The translations under genes and the position numbers were made by a program. 7,036 nt of DNA from positions 1 to 7,036 of the forward strand of contig JAAZIH010000156.1 of the NCBI GenBank assembly GCA_012800995.1, in the 5' to 3' direction. The number at the start of each line of letters is the position of its first letter. The stretch's first letter is position 1. A model generated the notes under the pieces. That model was not told the DNA's origin. It saw nothing but the letters and a program-made list of their open reading frames with translations, and did not search any database. The DNA comes from Chloroflexota bacterium (GTDB taxonomy: Bacteria; Chloroflexota; Anaerolineae; Anaerolineales; Anaerolineaceae). Of the stretch, positions 4,623 through 7,036 are shown one piece after another.

Positions 4623-6611
4623 GTGACTACAAGAAGAAAAAATCGCTCTAAAGGTTCAGGTTTCACGCGTGCCATGATATGGTTCGTGGTGTTCTTTTTG
4701 CTTGTCACGAACACCTTTAATAATACACCTGCAGCAAAGGCACAAAGTGGCAAAGCTGAAATTGTTCTGGGTAAAATCGACAAATCCAACTTTCCGTCCA
4801 TAACGCTTGACTTCTCAATCAAAAACGCCCGACCAAACCAACTTGAACCACTCAAAGCCAGCCAGATAAACATCTTTGAAAACGATGAGCTCTTGCCCAT
4901 CACCAGGCTCGAAAGCCAGTACACCGGCACACACTTCATGCTCGCCATCAACCCCGCGCGCAATCTGGCATTGCTTGACCCTATGGGTGTGAGTAATTAT
5001 GAAAAGATAATCAAAACCATTAAAACGCTTGGCTCAGGTCTCACGCCTGAATCAGGCGACCATTTCAGCCTGTTTATCAACCCCGATTCTGAATGGAAAG
5101 AGCTAAGCAATTTTAGCGAATGGCTGACCGCCCTTGACAGCTATAATGATATTTATGGCATGCGGCGTCTCGACCAGGACCTCGCCAGCCTTGAAATGGC
5201 AATCAACGCCTGGCAAAGTTCTGAGCTTGACCAGGAAACTGTCCTGCTTTATCTTACTCCGTATATCCACCTCAATCATTACGAAAGATTTATCGAGCTG
5301 ATTAACCACGCAAGCCAACTTGGCTTGCCATTACACATTTGGATGGTGCTCGAGTACCCTGAGAAAAGCACGCCATACGCCGATGAATTACGCGAAGCCC
5401 TCGAATTTAATGGCGGCAATCTCTTCTTCTTCAGCCGCGAAGAAGAACTCCCCGATCCAAAATCCTATATTGAAGGCATGGGATATCAATACACCGTGGA
5501 ATACGATTCCCTTTTACGCTCTGCCCAGGAAGTTGATCTCTATGTGCAACTTGATACACCCGGTTTAGGTAAAATTCGCAGTGAGGCTGGCAAGCTAAGT
5601 GTCCTTGTTGAGCCTGCCCAATTGCGCTTTCAAAACCTAATCAGTGAACTGAGTGTTCAGCATAATCAGGAAGGTATATCAACACCGGGAGAGTTACCCA
5701 TTGAGGTAAGCATCGACTTCCCGGATAATTATCCCCGCGAAATTGTTTCAACGTCGCTTTGGATTAACGACGAAAAAGTAAAAGAAAACAAGACCGCCCC
5801 ATACGGTAGCTTTCTAATCGATCTCAATAGCTATGAAGAGTCAACAACGCTCAATTTGGAAGTCAAACTTGATGATGCCTGGGGATTGCAAGGAAGAACG
5901 GGCTCACATAAATTGGAACTGGAAATCATTAAACCCGAAGGGTTCTTAAAAGAAGTCAGCCAGGGCATAAACCGCTGGTTAATACTTGGCGCCGGGTTGG
6001 GCATCTTAATCCTGGCATTTGTCTTTTTCTTCCCGGGTATTCGCAAGAAAAAAGCTTCAGCGCTTGCTGAAACAAACACTGTTAATCAATCATCAGCCAT
6101 CCAAACCAAGCCCACCCAAACGGATTCATCAACAAGTTCAGATACCCCACAAGACAAAGCTGACAAAACAGAAAAAGGAACAGAGCCGGCCGATGGTTCA
6201 GACACAGAGAATGTTTCCGCATATCAGGAGCTTCCCCTGCCACCCACACATCATTATGGCAGCCTGATCAAGCTTGACAACGATAACACCCCCAGCGCGG
6301 TAAAGCCCTTTTTGCTCACCAAAAAGGTGGTCTACATTGGACGTGACTCAAAACTCGCCGATTTGGTCCTGGATGATCCAGCCATCGAACCCTTACACGC
6401 CGAGCTGAAACTATTTGAGGACGGACGCGCCACCTTGACCGATTTCAAAACCACTGCTGGTACCTATCGCAACTTTAAAGCCCTCACGAGCAAGGCTGTA
6501 GACTTGCAACATGGCGATATCCTGCACTTTGCTACCCTAATGTATCGTTTCCACAGTATCACACGAACACGACCATCTTCCAGCCCAGGCGAAGCGCAGG
6601 ATGAAAGTTGA
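4623..6611 (+). CDS. Membrane-anchored protein: signal peptide, VWA-like ectodomain, TM helix, cytoplasmic FHA domain
   Basis: With the GTG start the product has 662 residues. Residues 1-40 form a signal peptide (RRKNR head, AMIWFVVFFLLV core, cleavage after AAKA). A von Willebrand A-like ectodomain follows (about 45-320). Its opening FPSITLDFSIKNARP...INIFENDELLPI is typical of bacterial VWA proteins, but the metal-site DxSxS is replaced by MLAINPARN (residues 106-114), so classical metal binding is unlikely. A second beta-rich extracellular part (about 325-440) leads to one transmembrane helix (452-473, then RKKK on the inside). A Ser/Thr/Gln/Lys-rich linker (about 480-535) precedes an FHA fold (about 563-645) with YIGRD, LHAEL and TAGTYRN. 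The canonical FHA Ser of SxxH is Glu (EPLH, 589-592). The layout suggests an envelope sensor or scaffold that links an outer ligand to inner partners, for example Ser/Thr-kinase substrates; that is inference. No kinase gene is in the window. Confidence 0.85.
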   Translation: MTTRRKNRSKGSGFTRAMIWFVVFFLLVTNTFNNTPAAKAQSGKAEIVLGKIDKSNFPSITLDFSIKNARPNQLEPLKASQINIFENDELLPITRLESQYTGTHFMLAINPARNLALLDPMGVSNYEKIIKTIKTLGSGLTPESGDHFSLFINPDSEWKELSNFSEWLTALDSYNDIYGMRRLDQDLASLEMAINAWQSSELDQETVLLYLTPYIHLNHYERFIELINHASQLGLPLHIWMVLEYPEKSTPYADELREALEFNGGNLFFFSREEELPDPKSYIEGMGYQYTVEYDSLLRSAQEVDLYVQLDTPGLGKIRSEAGKLSVLVEPAQLRFQNLISELSVQHNQEGISTPGELPIEVSIDFPDNYPREIVSTSLWINDEKVKENKTAPYGSFLIDLNSYEESTTLNLEVKLDDAWGLQGRTGSHKLELEIIKPEGFLKEVSQGINRWLILGAGLGILILAFVFFFPGIRKKKASALAETNTVNQSSAIQTKPTQTDSSTSSDTPQDKADKTEKGTEPADGSDTENVSAYQELPLPPTHHYGSLIKLDNDNTPSAVKPFLLTKKVVYIGRDSKLADLVLDDPAIEPLHAELKLFEDGRATLTDFKTTAGTYRNFKALTSKAVDLQHGDILHFATLMYRFHSITRTRPSSSPGEAQDES

Positions 6612-6638
6612 AATACGCTAATTGTTTGAGATTAATGC

Positions 6639-6667
6639 TTGAATTAGCCACCCATCCATGTTAGAAT
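6639..6667 (+). promoter_or_regulatory. Sigma70-type promoter of the tRNA-Ser pair
   Basis: TTGAAT (6639-6644) and TAGAAT (6662-6667) are separated by exactly 17 bases. Transcription would begin near 6674, about 5 bases before the first tRNA. A 7-bp inverted repeat GCTAATT (6617-6623) / AATTAGC (6642-6648) overlaps the -35; it has no T-run, so I do not call it a terminator for the preceding gene. Confidence 0.7.
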
Positions 6668-6678
6668 ACTTGCTCTGT

Positions 6679-6763
6679 GGAGGGATGGCCGAGCGGTTGA
6701 AGGCGCCTGTCTTGAAAACAGGTTTAGGGAAACCTAACGTGGGTTCGAATCCCACTTCCTCCG
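6679..6763 (+). tRNA. tRNA-Ser (anticodon UGA)
   Basis: The 85-base cloverleaf has a 7-bp acceptor stem GGAGGGA (6679-6685) / TTCCTCC (6756-6762) with one G-U pair, and a D stem GCC/GGC. The anticodon stem is CCTGT/ACAGG with loop CTTGAAA and anticodon TGA at 6713-6715. A long variable arm TTAGG-GAAA-CCTAA is diagnostic of class II tRNAs, and the T arm is GTGGG-TTCGAAT-CCCAC. The discriminator base is G (6763), as expected for serine. CCA is not encoded. It decodes UCA and probably other UCN codons. Confidence 0.97.
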
Positions 6764-6788
6764 CTGAACAGACCTTAACAAATGATAT

Positions 6789-6877
6789 GGGGAGGTGCCA
6801 GAGTGGACGATTGGGGCCGCCTGCTAAGCGGTTGCCGGAGTAGAATTCGGCCCAGGGTTCGAATCCCTGCCTCCCCG
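6789..6877 (+). tRNA. tRNA-Ser (anticodon GCU)
   Basis: The 89-base class II cloverleaf has a perfect acceptor stem GGGGAGG (6789-6795) / CCTCCCC (6870-6876) and a D stem CCA/TGG. The anticodon stem is GCCGC/GCGGT with loop CTGCTAA and anticodon GCT at 6823-6825. A long variable arm has GCCG/CGGC, the T arm is CAGGG-TTCGAAT-CCCTG, and the discriminator is G (6877). CCA is not encoded. It reads AGC/AGU. Only 25 bases separate it from the first tRNA-Ser, with no terminator between, so the two are co-transcribed. Confidence 0.97.
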
Positions 6878-6882
6878 CCTTC

Positions 6883-6908
6883 AAAAACTGCCTCTGGCAG
6901 TTTTTTTT
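6883..6908 (+). terminator. Strong intrinsic terminator after the tRNA-Ser pair
   Basis: CTGCC (6888-6892) and GGCAG (6896-6900) form a stem with a TCT loop. It is extended by A5 (6883-6887) pairing with the first five of eight T residues (6901-6908). It starts 5 bases after the tRNA-Ser(GCU) end. Confidence 0.92.
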
Positions 6909-6916
6909 GTTTAAGT

Positions 6917-6942
6917 CTTTTCAACTTAATGGTATTGAAAAG
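6917..6942. repeat. 8-bp perfect inverted repeat
   Basis: CTTTTCAA (6917-6924) and TTGAAAAG (6935-6942) are perfect reverse complements around a 10-base loop. There is no T-run on either side, so it is not a standard terminator; it could be a regulator site for a gene beyond the window. The core TTTCAACTT recurs at 7026-7034. Confidence 0.5.
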
Positions 6943-6961
6943 CGAACTATCGTTTACAACA

Positions 6962-6996
6962 CACCCGGATAAATACATCTCACAGGGTGCTTTTTT
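6962..6996 (+). terminator. Weak terminator-like hairpin in the 3' flank
   Basis: CACCC (6962-6966) pairs with GGGTG (6985-6989) over an 18-base loop, followed by C and T6 (6991-6996). The stem is short and no gene ends just before it, so it may be a backup terminator for the tRNA transcript or chance. Confidence 0.3.
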
Positions 6997-7036
6997 AAGC
7001 AGATTTCGGTGATACACCCCTAATCTTTCAACTTGA

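Noticed and set aside
6618..6884. 88-codon - strand frame containing VGFEPTLGFPKPVFKTGAF
   Set aside because: It is antisense to both tRNA-Ser genes. GFEPT-type peptides are a well-known false protein family made by translating tRNA genes.
6775..7017. - strand frame with GEAGIRTLGRILLRQPLSRRPQSS and + strand frames at 6658-6843 and 6782-7012
   Set aside because: They are also translations of the tRNA genes and their flanks; they have no ribosome sites and their composition follows the tRNA structure.

Overview
The window looks like a chromosomal segment of a bacterium. My best guess is a Chloroflexota member of the Anaerolineae type, on three grounds. First, a secreted Asp-box protein ends in the hydrophobic tail IYLPMI, which resembles the YLPLI/YLPLV tails I recall from many exported Chloroflexota proteins. 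Second, there is a signal-peptide / VWA-like / transmembrane / FHA protein of a layout I associate with Anaerolineae. Third, base composition is moderate and Shine-Dalgarno sites are clear. This placement is inference; there is no rRNA or marker gene here.

Layout. Positions 1-929 (+) hold the 3' end of a class I CoA-transferase alpha subunit and the complete beta subunit, translationally coupled by a TAATG overlap. A bidirectional hairpin terminator (952-989) separates this operon from a convergent gene at 992-2953 (-). That gene encodes a 653-residue secreted protein made of 14 repeats of about 44 residues (Asp-box/BNR type), probably two seven-bladed beta-propellers. It is clearly richer in A+T than its neighbours and has its own consensus-like promoter. 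A largely featureless 300-base gap follows. Next come three + strand genes: a small NATD1-type GNAT acetyltransferase (3297-3578), a formate/nitrite-transporter-family channel whose central histidine position is asparagine (3705-4505), and the membrane-anchored VWA-like/FHA protein (4623-6611). Intrinsic terminators or terminator-like hairpins and separate promoter candidates lie between them, so they are probably individual transcription units. The end of the window carries two tandem serine tRNAs (UGA and GCU anticodons) with a good sigma70-type promoter in front and a strong intrinsic terminator behind.

How the genes fit together. The CoA-transferase (short-chain acyl-CoA / acetoacetate metabolism) and the FNT channel (small monovalent anions such as formate or nitrite) both suit a fermentative or anaerobic lifestyle. 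Nothing in the sequence ties them into one pathway. The Asp-box protein and the VWA-like/FHA protein are both exported or envelope proteins of unknown specific role. I see no CRISPR array, transposase, phage gene or toxin-antitoxin pair. The most unusual points are the His-to-Asn change in the FNT channel, the degenerate metal site and phosphopeptide site in the VWA-like/FHA protein, and the regular 14-unit Asp-box repeat in an AT-rich island. I do not see a new multi-gene system here.
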